From the NCBI GenBank assembly GCA_946699065.1, contig CAMPDV010000020.1:744001-808000 (forward strand): a stretch of 64,000 nt of DNA, read 5' to 3'. The DNA comes from Loxodes magnus (lineage: Eukaryota > Ciliophora > Karyorelictea > Loxodida > Loxodidae). The position numbers and the translations under genes were made by a program. Below the pieces are notes generated by a model, which did no database searches, was not told the origin of the DNA, and saw only the letters and a list, made by a program, of their open reading frames with translations. Positions within the stretch are counted from its first letter, which is position 1. Every line of letters begins with the position of its first letter. Positions 11,881 to 26,502 of this stretch are shown piece after piece.

Positions 11881-12639
11881 TTTGAATAAAAAATTGCAAA
11901 ATTTAGTCAATTTAAAAATTTTAATTTTTCAATCAATAAATATTAAAAAATATAAAATCAATAGAATAATCATAGCAACATCCTTTAACATTAAAGAAAT
12001 TATTAAAGAATTTAAAATTTTATATTTCTCTTATAATTATTAAAAATACACCTAAATATACATTTTTTTAAGATAATTAAATCCTTTTAAAAAATATTTG
12101 AGTATAAAATATAAAAGAAATTACAAATAGATTCTATTTATACTCTAAGTTAAGTTATGTTGTTGATAATTACTGCTAAAATGTAATTCAAGTACCTAAT
12201 AATTAATATAGACCTTAAAATTAATGTTCTAATCTTATATACTAATGCAGTAGCGTAATCTACTCTGATTAATCATTTATCTATAAAATTTCTTAAAAGT
12301 TTCAAAAATTGAATAATAAATTAAATACTTAATTCTTTTATAATTTTGTCCATTTAACTGGAATTTTTAATATATAGTTAGCGTAAGATATCATATATGA
12401 ATTTTTGGCTTATGATAAAAGGTAGTTTTCTTAAATTAAACTTAAATAAGGAAATTTAATAATATTTTTTATGATTTTTACTTATCAGTATACTTAAATA
12501 CCTTTAAGAATAATAGCTTATATACACTGCTTAGAAGAAATTATGCTTTAGTGAGTTTCAAATTAATTTTGCTAGTAAGAGTTAACTGATTTAGAAATTA
12601 ATATTAATTTAAAGAAACTAGAAAAAAGACTAATTATTA
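11881..12639. other. AT-rich intergenic, nothing recognised
   Basis: Convergent spacer between a rightward and a leftward gene. Very low GC and no supported feature. Confidence 0.5.
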
Positions 12640-13504
12640 TCAAGTTTTTGTAAGCATTGTCTCCAAACCTTGTTAGAAACTTTTGAAATTAATACCATCA
12701 TGAGCATCTCTTGGCTGTAAAGGGAGGATTCAGTACTTTATCTCTGTTCCGAATAACATTTCTCAATTCTTTCTTCATCCCTACAGTTTATAAGGTTACT
12801 GAATAGAATCTTACATTATTATCCCTTATTTCTAAGGTAGTTTTGTTAGTTACAGCTAGATATACATGAAGGCATAAAAGGGAAAAGACACTAAGAAATA
12901 CTGCAATTCCAATGATCATTCCCAACAAACTAAATAAGAAATTTAATTTGTATTCATTATTTTTAAGCGAAAGGCCACAAAATAATGCAACTACGATACA
13001 TCCAATTGAAGCATAAAACAGAAATTGAATAAAGAATTTATGATTTCTTTACCCAACACAGTTAGCTGTTCAAGGACAGTGATGATCCATCCGAAGCACA
13101 CATCTTTTACAAATAGAACAGTGATGAGCACGAGGCGGTCTATTTCTATTACATTTTTTACAATTATATTTGTATTTCAAAAACCCATACTACTGCTCAA
13201 TATCTACATCCTATTATTCTAACTTAAATGATTCATTCTATTCTATTACTTCACGAAAAGCATCCATTATGTTATAATTTGGAGGAACTGATCCAGGGTC
13301 TGTAATTATTACTTAGAAAAAGCTTGTCAAATATAAAGAAGCGAGTATCCAAAGCAAAATTCATGATAAAATTTATCCTAAAACAGAGAATGAGTTAACT
13401 GCCCCAAGTTAGAAGCAAATCATCATACAAATAGTTAAAACTAACACCATAAGTATGGGAATCAAATGAAGAATCTTGATATAAGTATCTTTAGCATAAA
13501 ACAT
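12640..13504 (-). CDS. DHHC palmitoyltransferase
   Basis: An integral membrane S-acyltransferase that transfers palmitate to cysteines of target proteins. Exons 12800-13504 and 12640-12780, joined across a 19-nt intron, give 281 aa. Two N-terminal membrane segments (about residues 10-35 and 45-70) precede the Cys-rich domain with a C-x2-C core and the catalytic DHHC tetrad near residue 140. Two further membrane segments follow, then a TTLE (TTxE-type) motif. After the intron comes the usual YSGWRKNW..FG tail. The Trp of DHHCPW is a TGA codon (13070-13072), as are several tail tryptophans. The terminal TGA directly follows MLTKT. Golgi, ER or plasma membrane location is inferred. Confidence 0.95.
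12781..12799 (-). other. intron, 19 nt
   Basis: GTAACCTTATAAACTGTAG. Its removal restores the conserved C-terminal motif of the DHHC protein. Confidence 0.9.
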
Positions 13505-14681
13505 TTTAACTATTACTATTAATATTTTAATATATTCAATTAGCCTTCCCTTTTTATAGTATCATTTGTAGGAAACAAAAATCTTTATTAGTAAAGCGTT
13601 ATTAAATATACTCACTAATATAAATAGCTAGCTTTTTAAAATTATTTAAATTCTCTATTGCACTAAAAATTAATAAGCTCTTATTTTTAGGTTGCATTTA
13701 GTATTAATTTCAATGTACCAACAAAGTTAAAGATTTAAAAAGAAGTAAAAAGACATTTATGATTTTCGATACTTAAAGCAGGTATGGTTTGTTTAATTTT
13801 AGTTTAAGATAAATTTGATGCTTTAAATTTTAATACCTAAATATGCTTATTTATATATAAATATGCTAATAACTTAAAATATTAATCACTAAAGACATCA
13901 ATGCTTGTATAAATAATAAGTCTAATAGAAATTAGATGATCAGCTATTTCATAGTTAACTCTTAAACCTTCAATAAATTAACTATTAAATTATACTCCAA
14001 ATAACTAAAAGCTTACTTAAATTATTGTGCTATAAAGAGAAAGTTACTCAATAAGATTAACTAAACTTGATAAATTTGAATATAAATAAAGTTGTATTGT
14101 TTATTCAATGCTAGCTAAATAATTATTAGGTACTAATTTACTAAGAAAACTAAGACTAAATTTTAATTTATTTTGTCAAAAGCAATTCATATAACTTTCT
14201 CTTTTATATGAACAAGTCTGAAATATGCTAAAAAAGAAATATTTTTTATATATTGCTAGATGGAAAAAATTAATTTGAATTAGTATTTTAACATATGAAG
14301 GAGTCAGCAACGTCCTTTTTTATTAAATTAATAATAAAATTAAAGAGTAAATCTTTTTTCTTATTGAGTGATTTAGTTCTATATCGCATAATAGTATGAA
14401 CATAATCTCTCTATATAATTAACTTTCTATTTCTATTTAAACTTATTCAGACTATAAAATCGGATAAACTTTTAAAACCTTTTATTATTGTATCTAAAAT
14501 TCCATACATACTTGAAAAGCAATAAAATCTTAAAGCTTAATTTATTATTCATATTTTAGGGTTTTCTATAAACAGAATTAAGGTTTAATAACAATGAAAA
14601 GACAAATAATATAAATTGCTTTTAAGCATTGGTGGATATTATAATAATAAATTTTTAGATTGTAAGGTTTCAAAGATAAAC
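13505..14681. other. AT-rich intergenic, nothing recognised
   Basis: Spacer between two leftward genes, below 20% GC. It presumably contains the promoter of the DHHC gene, but no element can be named. Confidence 0.5.
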
Positions 14682-15633
<952 letters not shown>

Positions 15634-16834
15634 TATATTTACTAAAATAATTTGATTTTTTATATTTTATTTTAAAGTGCCAATGCTTAAATACTTTTCA
15701 CATTTATATTTACCTAAACTTTTCCTTATTATTTATAATCCCTTCTAACTAGCATACCAACTCTTTCATTTGATTAGTTAAATAATCATAAAAGCTTTAA
15801 TAGTTTATTAACTAAATATTCTATTTTTACATATAAATAGTGAAGATAATTTTAAATAATAACCCAATCCCTAAAATTAGCTATTCTTATTCTAAAAAAT
15901 TAAATATATCCTTATTAATTAATTTTTACATTCTTATTTAAGTAATTGATAGCAATGATAGATAATCCCTTTAATCCTTATCTAAGCAATCACACGCTAT
16001 CTATTTATATCCTTTTAATCTATATACTATATCATAAATTTATTAAATGCTTCTATTGTTATAAAACTACTTAAAAAGCTATCTAGTTTTGCTATAACTT
16101 AATCCTTTTCTAGATAAGTGATTACTAATTTTTCATAAAAAGCTAGCTTTATTCTTAGGAACTTTATTGTATATATTGTAAACTAAAATTAATATTTTTG
16201 CTATTTGGTTCCATCTTTTCCCGATAATCCTTTCCTAAGCATATAATAATTATATTAATAAAAAGAGGTACTTTAAATATGCTAGAAGAAATGTAAATTA
16301 TTCAATGCTAATAATATTCTTAACAGCTTATCTTTGCATTTCAAAGTTAATTAATTCTGATAGTAAAGCTTCTCCTAAAGCATAATAGTTCTTAATTTAA
16401 GCATCTTATCCTATTAGAAAATTCTTTGTGGTTGCTATAATTGAATTAATTAAATTTTTAATGTAAATAAGTTTGGTTTTCGAGTATCGTTTAATAAATT
16501 ATCATATAAAGGTTGGTTTATATTTTAGCACTATAGAAGTCTGGTTATTATTATTTGATTTTTGTCTATTTTTATACCAATTATTTTACATCTAAATCTG
16601 CATAAATTGAACTAAATCTATAATTTTTGCTCAGATTTTTATGATTTAAAGTAGAGTTTTTTAATTACTCTTCTTCATAATAATAACATATTATCAAACT
16701 CTAAATTAAGGTAAAAGCTTAGCTTTAAAAATAGGAATGCTATTCCCAGGTTTTAAATAATGGAAAATGATTGGGAATAATTTCATAAGTAAATGTGAAA
16801 AATACAATGAAGAGAGAAAAAGTTATAATAGTTA
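15634..16834. other. AT-rich intergenic, nothing recognised
   Basis: Divergent spacer upstream of PP2A and of the small gene at 16835. About 18% GC, no supported feature. Confidence 0.5.
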
Positions 16835-17380
16835 ATGTGTAATAGTGATAGCAATATAAACTACATATATAAATTTGATTATTTTTCAAATATATCAAAT
16901 TAAATTGCCTTCCTTTAGGAAACTTTAATTCATTAGTTTACAATAATTCAAAACATTTGAGGAAAGAGAAATAGAAAAATTAAAGAAGGATTTAAAAAAA
17001 ACATCTCCAAATGAAAAATATATATTAAAGATCTGACGAGGATCGTTTAAGTTGTATAGTCGAAATTCAAATAGCAAAAATATGAATAACAAAAATTAGC
17101 TAAAAATTTATCAGAATTTTCAGGAAAGAATGGAATAGAGCAAAAGAAATTTAAGCAATATTTTAGTAAGCCATACATAAAACTGAAGTAGTTAAAGTCA
17201 TAAGAAAGTAAAATAAAATAAATACCTTAAACTCTAATATAATCTAATGATAAAAAGTACTATTAATGGTAAATTTAAGATTAGAAGAAGCGTTTAAAAA
17301 GAAAGTTATATTAGTAAGCCAAATTTTCTAAATTTACTAAAGATTTTTAATTTCTTTTTAGTTGTTTCTTAAACAAATGA
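16835..17380 (+). CDS. anonymous basic protein, 181 aa
   Basis: A 182-codon frame runs from ATG to TGA, chosen over two competing frames because it alone joins an ATG and a TGA with a natural mix of Gly, Ser, Glu and Pro. The product is Lys/Gln-rich with no membrane segment or known motif. Several Trp are TGA codons. Confidence 0.5.
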
Positions 17381-18836
17381 GAAAAAACAGAAATTTTTTT
17401 GAAATTTTATTTGATTAAATAACATTAATAAACATTGCTTGTAAAAAGACTTTTAATTAAATTTAACTAGTTAGAAATAAAATTTATATTACAATTGTGA
17501 AAAAGACTAAGCTTACAAAAGAACCTGTTACAAATAAATAATTAGATATGAGATAATAATTAGTGAAATGATATAATTACATTTCCTATTTATTTTGAAA
17601 TAGTAATATTTAATAGCTTTTATTCATTTCTTAAGATAAAACAAAAAATAATCCCTTTTTAAGGCCTTTTAATTACTTTAGTTATTTGCCTTAGCTTACC
17701 GAATTTAAATAATTACTAAACTTGATAAAAATTTAGTTAAAGCTTAGTTAGTAAATCTAACTTCTATTCTTTTAGCCTAAACTCAATATTATAATTGAAG
17801 GAAAATAATAAAAACTAAACTCTCAAACTATTTAGCAATTTAAGTTCCAAAATTTAATTCCAAAGTATTAAATTAAAAGTTATAAGATAAAGCCTGCTAT
17901 ATATTTGAGAAAAGCTAGAGCTAATAAGTTAAATTGAAGAGTAATATTAATAATAGTTATTTAAGTTTAATTAACTAAAAGGAATATAAAAGCTAAAATT
18001 ATTCAAATATAAAAATTAAGCTTTTAACTTATCTCTTTATTAAGCTTATTAATTATAAAACCTAATATAAAAGCATAAATTTACCTTCTTTTATGTTTTT
18101 ATCGCTATTTTATTTATTGTAAAAATTAAAGGGAAAATTAAATAAAAAGCAAGTAATGCTTATAAGCCAGAACATTAATTCTGAAGTAATGTTTATTGCT
18201 TATTTCTATTTTATTAGATTCTTGTAAATTAAAGAATTTTGTGCAAATGCTTATAATTAGTTTCTCTTTAAAAAAAGAGTTTTATTGAAAGTAGGTATTT
18301 AGTGTAAATAATAATTATGGCTTCAATTAGATTTATTGTCAAATATTTCATAGTTATTACTTCATAGTACGTGCTATTTAGAAAAGCAAATATAGTAGTT
18401 AGCAGCTATTTGGATATTAAACTTAGACATAAATACAAAGAAACTAGCGCTAGTAATTATTGATTCAGCTTTGAATTAATTAATAGCTTACATAATATGC
18501 ATAAACTACTATTTTCTATTAAGAGAGTAAGCTAAATAATAAAGAGTATAGCTATTTAATCAATTATACTATAATCTAACAGAATATTACAAAAGCTAGA
18601 CATTAACTATTTCTTGCATCTAACCTTTTGCTGCTTTTAATTAGCTTATGCAGTTTTTCAAGTGTCAACTCTAAAATAAGTTTAAAATCTGATGATTATT
18701 AAGAAAGAACAGATGTGAAAGTAAGAAGAGTTGATGCTAAGCAGTAATTCTTATAAATATAAAGACTAATGATAATTTATTATATAATAGGACTTCTATA
18801 AATACAATAGGTATGAAAGCTACTATTATTATATAA
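17381..18836. other. AT-rich intergenic, nothing recognised
   Basis: Spacer between two rightward genes, under about 20% GC. No reading frame or structure stands out. Confidence 0.5.
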
Positions 18837-19886
18837 ATGAGAAATATTTATATTCTCATCTTGTTTTCTCTAGCATTAAGAGAAATTAACACTTCTATTC
18901 CTGTAAGAGTAATATGTGGAAGAACTGGAAATGGAAAAAGTTATATAAGTAACTTAATTGGATGTAGAAGTATAGTTTGTCCTGATAAATAGGCTTCTTA
19001 ATCTTGCACGTAAACTGCAGTTTACTGTCCTGAACAGAGAATAATAGATGCAGTTGGACTTGATGATAATAAAAACATAACAATATAGTATTAAGGAAGA
19101 AATATATAATTGACAGGTTAAACATGACCTATTTATGATCTCTTTGATTTGCTAGAAAAGCAAAAAATCAACTAAGTAGAGTTCTATATAGTTTATGATA
19201 TCAACAATATCCGGTAAGGCTTTTCTAGTTCTTTTTTTTATGAATTTATAATAAATAAAACTTAATGTCCTTTAACAAGGATAATGAATAAAGTCAGACT
19301 CCAATATAAAAAACATACCGATTTATTGGAAGAGGGAGATGTAATAGTTGAAGAAAACGGTAAATCAGTTAATTTAAAGGGCAAATCATGCAATATCGCA
19401 TTAGATAAGAACTGAAGAGAAAGAATCTTTGCTAACGATTTATTAGCAATAAGATCATTGTAAAATATAACCTAATGCGAACTGTTTAAGAAGCTAGAAA
19501 AGGAATATGATAATATTTTAAGGGAAAAACCCTAAGATTATCCTCCAGAAGTAGAAAAAATCTAAATTCCTAGTTAGAATGATTGTACGTACGAGGTATT
19601 AATTTCAAACAGTTGTAGATTTGAATTTTGGGTAATTTGCTTTGATCCGTAAAAAATTTATGAAAAAAGGATAAATTATGAATGTGTTAAGAAGTAAAAT
19701 GAGGAAAGAGAAAGAATTGAAAAGACAAACTAATAATTGATTTAGTATAGAGAAAAGGAAATAAAAAGAATTGATGAGAAAAATAATGATCTGAGAAAAA
19801 GACTAGATGAATCAAGATTAAATGTTATAGAGATGGAAAAATTTTTAATAGACTGCCAGAAATATATAGCAAATTTTGACCCTTGA
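18837..19886 (+). CDS. AIG1/GIMAP-like GTPase with signal peptide
   Basis: This 349-residue protein begins with a hydrophobic signal-peptide-like segment (about residues 3-16). A P-loop follows at once: CGRTGNGKSYISNLIGC near residues 26-42, matching the G1 motif of AIG1/septin-type GTPases. DAVGLDD stands where the G3 DxPG motif is expected. MNK, in a conserved position in both copies in this window, may be the equivalent of the fourth guanine motif. The C-terminal third is a charged coiled coil. A homologue of identical length lies at 61797-62846. Family GTPases usually face the cytosol, so a signal sequence directly before the P-loop is unusual. Confidence 0.8.
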
Positions 19887-22296
19887 AATGTAATTAGACA
19901 GAAATTTTATAAGTCAATAAGAAGTAATTTAATTTAATAAGGTATTTAATTTTTAAATATTAAGAAATTATATAAATATAAATTATTTCTTTTTACTTGT
20001 TTCACAACATAAAAAATAAAGAGAGCTTTCTATTACAGTTCCTGCTTTAGTTATTTTCTATTTTATATTTACCTAAGCAGGTTAGTCATTTAAAATCCAT
20101 ATAATTCTTATCTCTCTTAAACTAGAAATTATTTTTTTAATACATAATAATCTTATTTTCTAATATATATATTCAAATCTAAATACATCTAGTTTAAACT
20201 AAAGTAATTCTTATTTAAATTAAAATTTTAATATTATATGAACTTATTTCGCTACTTGCAGAAGATGCTTTATAACAATATTGAAATAGAATGAAAGCAA
20301 ATATACTCTTTGAATGTTTATATTAAGCAAATTATAACTATTAGTTAAAAATGGATTTGGTTGACATAGTAACTTAATTTCTCTACCATTTAATTTAATA
20401 TCACTTTCTTCTTTTTTAAACTTATTTTTTATTAAAGTGATAAATTGATTAATGAGTCTGAGATAATAATTAATATTCTAAATGATTGTTTAGATTATGG
20501 ATATAACTTAATAAAATATCATACTATCATCAAACTATTATTTTATGTTTAAAAAGGTTTTATTTCTAGTATATTCAATTCTATTCTCATTTTCAAGTTT
20601 AGCAAATTGGGTCAAATCATTAAATTTATAGAAGAGTCAACTCTAGATATTTTATGAGGTTTTCATGTAGTTTTTTTAATTAGTTTGCCAAATTATTTTT
20701 TCAGCTTAACAAATCACTTAAAGTTATCTTTTATATATCCATAAAATGATTTCATTGCAACCTGTAATACTTATTCAAAAAGGCTTAATATAAAGGGGAA
20801 AAGTTAACTCTTGGCAAATATATTCCAATTTAATCATATTATAAAACTAAAGCTTATTTTTATACTCTACAATTCATTATCATTCTCATTCCACTATTGC
20901 TCATTATAAAATATTATTTTTACTCTTTTAATTTGCTAAGTTCCTTTTATCAAATTTAAACTAATTTAAGACTTTCATAAGAAATGCTAAAAATCTAAAA
21001 GAGTTAGAAATGATTTAAGGTATTAAGAGGAAAGAGTTGGTAAAGTATAAGAATAATGATATTTATAATTTTCAAAAGATCTATTTACTAAAGTTCCCTT
21101 AGAAACAATGCCACATTTAATTTCTAATTGATTAATTAATCTAAATTATATAAAATTAAGCCATTTAATTTAAAATTACCATTCTAACTAAAAACTACTA
21201 TTCGTCAACAAATACTGAAGAAAGAGATCTTTGAATAAATATTTTGCTAATCTAAGTACTAAAATAATTTTAGATAAAAAGGAAAATGAAATAAGTGCAT
21301 ATTTCATATTTAAATAGTGCAGAACATTTAGCTTAAGTATTTAATGAAAATACCTTTTTCTTAATTAACTGATATAGAAGAATATTTCTAATTATATTAT
21401 GAAATATAGCATGAGTCTTATATTAAAGATCTCTTCATATTTATCAATATATAAGCTAATATAATGCATCTAACTATCACATGCTTATAAGCTTAATATT
21501 TAATATCATCTAAGTTTAGATTTGCTTTTGTAATCAAACTCTTAAAATACTTTTAAGTAGCTATATGAATAAAAATAGTGCAAAAATAGCTATATCATAA
21601 TTTAAAATTCCCTAATTAGAAATAAGATATCTTTATTTTTTAAAATAAAAGCATTTAGAAGAAAATTAGTTTAAATTACTAGGATATTTTATTTTTATTT
21701 GCATATAAAGATTAATTAAGCCTGAAATAGTTATTATTAATATGAGGAGAAGCTTTAATAGTTGTATTACTGTTATCATTATTATAATTAATATTTGCAT
21801 ACTTTCATATTTTAGTTTTGTAGTACCTCATTTAATAAATGAGAGCTTTCATTAATGATTTTCACTTCTTTTACTGTTATCCAATGTTTTCAAACTAAAA
21901 GGATGAGCATATTCATGTTTTGATAAATGATTAATAATCTTTGACTGCAATAGAAGATTTAGCTATAGTAACTAATAAAATGCTTAAAGTAGCTTTATTA
22001 CTTATTTGGTTGAGTTTAATTATCATTTAAAGGAAATTAAAATTAGTTTTGCTAATTTTTTGCTTATTTGCTTTAAAAAACTTGATCATGATCTATTCTT
22101 TTGATAGAGGAATCTAACTCAATAATTTGTTAATTTAAATATCTAATTAAGAGAAATATATGATAAGTTGAGCACTATTCTAGTAATTTGCTATGTATAT
22201 TGTTTAATATATAAAAGCGACAAAGAAATGATTTACATGATTAAATGTAATGGAAAAACAGAGACTTTATGAACATTGTTCTATAATTAATATAAG
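19887..22296. other. long AT-rich intergenic, nothing recognised
   Basis: Convergent spacer of 2.4 kb. Low GC throughout. I saw no ATG-to-TGA frame with convincing composition and no structured RNA. Confidence 0.4.
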
Positions 22297-23331
22297 TCAA
22301 ACCTTAGAAACAATGCTTCTTGGAGTTAAGTTGAACGCATTTCTACTCTTGGGTGTTAAGTTTTTAGGAATTCCATTGTTTCTACCTCTAGGTGTACATC
22401 CTGAATGAAAGTTCGTATATCTTAAATCTTCAAAATAGCTTGTAGGTGTTTCTGGAAACTGGAAATAGCTTGCAGTCCTTGGAGTTGCATAGATCATACT
22501 GCTAGGAGAAATTACTGGACGACTTGGTGTAATTGAAATGTTAGGAAATTCTTCAAGTGTGGGAGTGTTGACTTCCAATTAGAGACTAAATCTTTATTTT
22601 TTTACGGGCATATTTTCAAAAGGTAACTCTTTTTAATTATTAAATCTTTTCTGTGATAAGAAATTAGTAGACTTATCACTTTCCTTTTCATCTTTTTCGT
22701 TTTCTTTTTCTTCTCCTTCTCCTTCTACTGTTTCTTGATTTTATCCGTTTTCTTAGCTTTCCTCTTATTCTTCCTCCTTTATATCTTCCACTTTTACCTG
22801 CACTAATTTTTGCTCTTAATTTTCTTAATTTTCTTCCTTTATTTCTCTTTCTTAATTTTCTTCAAATTCACTTTAAAATTCATGATCAGGAACTTCTTCA
22901 AAAGTAGAATCTTACTGTTCTTACTTTATAGGTTTTTTGCTCTTGCTGCTAACTACCTTTTTCTTTTTCTTTCTGTTTTTTTCCTTGTTAATTCTTCTTA
23001 GCAGTTTTCTATGCGTTGAGTAAAAATGATTTTTAATTGCATTATCTGTTCTGCCAGGTAGCAATTTAGCGATTTCAGCTCATCTATTTCCAAGTAAGCT
23101 ATGATATTTATAGAGAATTTATTCTTCTTCATCACTCCAAGGTTTTTTTTCTATGTCGGGATTGAGATGATTATGTCATCTCTCACGACATTATTTTCCT
23201 GATCGTTCTATTAAGTGCTTTTCATTTAGCGTCTAAGCAATTATGCTCCAAGAGCGTAAGCCGTACTATTGAACCAACTTAATGATTATCTAATCTTCTT
23301 CCTAAGACCAAGTTCTTCTGTTAGATGCCAT
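22297..23331 (-). CDS. R2R3-Myb transcription factor
   Basis: A nuclear DNA-binding protein of 344 aa. Residues about 5-55 form the first Myb repeat (RTWSQEEDQIIIKL ... SWSIIAQ ... CRERWHNHL) and 56-108 the second (KPWSDEEEQIL ... [22 protein letters not shown]). These are the canonical three-Trp helix-turn-helix repeats. Two of the Trp are TGA codons (23176-23178 and 23080-23082). A poly-Lys stretch that can act as nuclear signal follows, then a long Glu/Gln-rich acidic region that could activate transcription. The C-terminal 90 residues are rich in Thr-Pro and Ser-Pro sites suited to proline-directed kinases. No intron. Confidence 0.95.
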
Positions 23332-25021
23332 TTACCAATATTATAGCTTTACGTATTTAAATTAAATAAAAGATGCTTATTAAAGCATTATATATAAATC
23401 ACTCTAGTCACTTAAAAACTCTTAACTATTTCAATTTTATTTCTTCTTATTATGTCAATAGAATTCTATTATATTATACATAGGCTTCTCTAAAGTATCT
23501 TGTCATATCCTTATTTATAGCTAAATAAAACTAAGCATGTTTAACTTTTTTATTAAAAGCTAAGCATTAAATAAGTTACTCATTTAGAGAAATGTTATGA
23601 AATACGAAATCAAAACTATAATTATTTAATACCTTCTAAGTTAACTCTTTTTAAATTTCATATTTAACGAATGCAAAATACTTAACAATAAGTTAGAAAA
23701 ATAAAAGATAAAGAAAACTAAAATTAATAATATGCAGCTATGAAGATAAATTTCTTATAAATTTACACTATCTAAATATTTCATATTATCATATTCCTTT
23801 TTCTTGTGTCTCTTTATTACGAAGCATATAGCTTGCATATCTCTAATTTCATTATTTTTACTCAATCCTTACTTATGAGTTTATTACATCTTTCCAAATG
23901 TTTTGATGTAAATGGATTGCAAAAATTTATGGAAATTAATTTTAATTAAAAAGAAAATATTAAAAAGGTGATGGAGTGTAGGGAGATTCAAGCTTTTTAT
24001 ATAAATTCGTACCAGTGTATTTGAAACCTTGCAATTAATTTAAAATTTAAATTAGTAATCTTAAATGATTAGTTGGGTATATTCCTATACTTATAAATAT
24101 AATAAATCTAAATATATTGAGAAATTACTTTCTAACTAAAGTCAATATGGCATAGATGCCTTAAAGATAAAATAAATAAAATCCAAAAGAATATATAATT
24201 ACTAGCTTTACCTTTTAAAAATATTACTAGCCTTTTCATTAAAGTGAGTAATGCTAATAAAACAAATTTTGTTAACTGCCTTACTAATAAAAATATTTAT
24301 TGCAATAAAGATGAAATTAATGATTGTTGCATCCTATGTAATAAGCGTTCTCTTATAATGCTTCAAGTTTATGTTGCTAAAATATTTAGTAATTTAATAT
24401 ATTCTATACATCTTTCTTATTATATCTAAGCACTCTCGTTTAATTCTCAAAGTCTAACTTTTAAACGTTCAGTATAAGTAAGTAGAATGTAATGGATATA
24501 GATAATTAATTTTAGTACTATTTAATATAAGTTTTACTTAAGAGCTCAACTATCTTTATATTTAATTCCTTTTAAGCTACAAATACATTAGCTTTCTATA
24601 TTTATGCTATCATACTTACATTTATTTGAGTATTTATTTTTAAATTACGTTTACTTATAATTTATTAATTCTAAAATGAAAGATAAATTAAGATTTTTCT
24701 AATTTAAAAGAAAGGCAAAACAATAAACTGATAAACTCTATAATCAATTATTTTTAATTCTAATTAATTCCATAAAAGATGAGATAGTAATTGAGAGCGT
24801 AAATGAATAGCGAAGTTAAAAATGAAATAATTTTATCTTTCCTTTTAGCTAATTTAAAGTATTAAACTCTATAAAATAACTAAATATGACAGCAGATGAA
24901 TTAGTTGCTGCTGATATATTGCTCTTAAATAAAATATTAGATTAAGTATTAGAATGATAAATAGAGTAAAGAATAATCTTGTAAATATCAATTCAATTTA
25001 ATTAATTAAAGTTAATAGTTT
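23332..25021. other. AT-rich intergenic with one weak ORF
   Basis: Mostly low-GC spacer. Around 24244-24840 a plus-strand frame has a short Cys-rich segment (NDCCILCNK) and ends in TGA, but it lacks a good ATG and is too weak to call as a gene. Confidence 0.35.
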
Positions 25022-26492
25022 TCATTCGTTGCAGAAACTTCTAAAGGACCATGCGTTTTTATGTTTTTCTATATCTTTGACTAATGTAAGAATAGCTTGC
25101 TGAATTACTAGCAAAATGCATAGTAAAATGAGAAGACATAACAGAAACATTATAAGTGATTGCTAAATGATAAATTACTTTTTTGTATTTTCTTACAAAC
25201 TTACTCAAAGAGTAATATCCAATGAAACTTCCAATTGAGCAAAAGCAAGTTAGAAACAGAGCATAACTTCAAATAACTTATCCCTGTAATATGATTTAGC
25301 TTACATTTATAATGTAAATAATAGTAGCGCTTAGTGTATTTGCTATAGCTTCTATCAAGCTTGTAGCACCTGCAACTTCAGGAAGCATTCCAACTTCTAG
25401 CATATAAGGCATTATAAGAACAGAACCACCAATTCCTAAAAATCCTGCAATAAATCCTATTACAAAGAATAATATCCAAAACTTGGCAGAAGCCTTTTTA
25501 GATCATTTTATATCTTCTTGGAAATTGTAGCCAACGAGCTTTTTTTCTAAATATGACTTGTTAATAAACCTAATTGCAAAAAAACTAAAAAGAATAACTA
25601 AGATATTTTATACCACTAAAGCACTTCACCAAACCACATCACAAGACTTAATTCCTATTTTTTCTCCAAGCCCTTTACTTCTAAGAGAATCCATAAAACA
25701 GTTTATCATAAAAATGCAAATTATCAGAAAAAATCTATCTCAAGGAATAGTTTTGGCTTCCTTTAGATGAATAATATGCAAAAGCTGGTCTTTTTCTTAC
25801 TAGGATAGTTCTTTTTATTATTATAATGGAACAGGACTTCATTATTTAATAGCTAAGGAACTTCTGCCAGAGTTATTGATTTAATCAAAATCTTGTTTAT
25901 CCACTTCTTCTAAGCTTTTATCAGTAAGTAGATATTTCTATTCTTTTTCTTTTTTGTAAATACTCATTGACTTCTATCATACTCTATGTAGAACTAAAGA
26001 AAGGACAATAACTAAGATAAATTTGAAAAGTAAAGTTGGAAATATCTTCTAAAGCAAAATTCCTAAGCTAACTCCCATTAAACTGCTAGGGATAACCATA
26101 AGACACATATCATAATCTATTAATGGCTTGTTTCTAGAAGGATGTCTTTATACTACCGTTTAAAAAAACCTAGAAAGGCTTCCACCGAAAACTATAATAT
26201 TTGAAATTGGAGGGCTATCCTTCGTGCTAAAAAGGAATACAATCAAAAGTAAAGGCATTATTAAAAACCCACCTCCAACACCAACAGCTTAAGCAAGAGT
26301 GACTCCTAAGATGACAAAAATTGTTCCTATTATTTCCGTTCAATAAAAGGGAAACATATCTTTACGCTTACATTCACTGTTATCACATTTGTATAGCGTA
26401 TCGCAATCAGAGTCTTAAACACAATCATCTTTACACAATGTATCTTAAATTAGTATAATAAGAATTAAAAGTATAAGCTGTTATTTAACCAT
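25022..26492 (-). CDS. TauE/SafE family membrane transporter
   Basis: A multi-pass permease of the TauE/SafE (sulfite/organosulfonate exporter) family, 484 aa in two exons (25179-26492, 25022-25162). A signal-like N-terminus precedes a short Cys-rich lumenal loop. Two homologous membrane halves follow, each with the family's glycine motif: GVGGGFLIMP near residue 67 and GIGGSVLIMP near residue 350. A charged linker lies between them. The 16-nt intron is needed to reach the last membrane helix (SLIMFLLCLLILLCILLVI) and the end FCNE-TGA. Protist members have uncertain substrates. The upstream same-strand gene ends only 10 nt before this ATG. Confidence 0.92.
25163..25178 (-). other. intron, 16 nt
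   Basis: GTAATTTATCATTTAG. Removal yields the final transmembrane helix of the TauE/SafE protein. Confidence 0.9.
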
Positions 26493-26502
26493 TTTATTGT
26501 AA

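Noticed and set aside
13025..13222. Plus-strand ORF of 65 codons
   Set aside because: Mirror of the DHHC cysteine-rich domain on the other strand.
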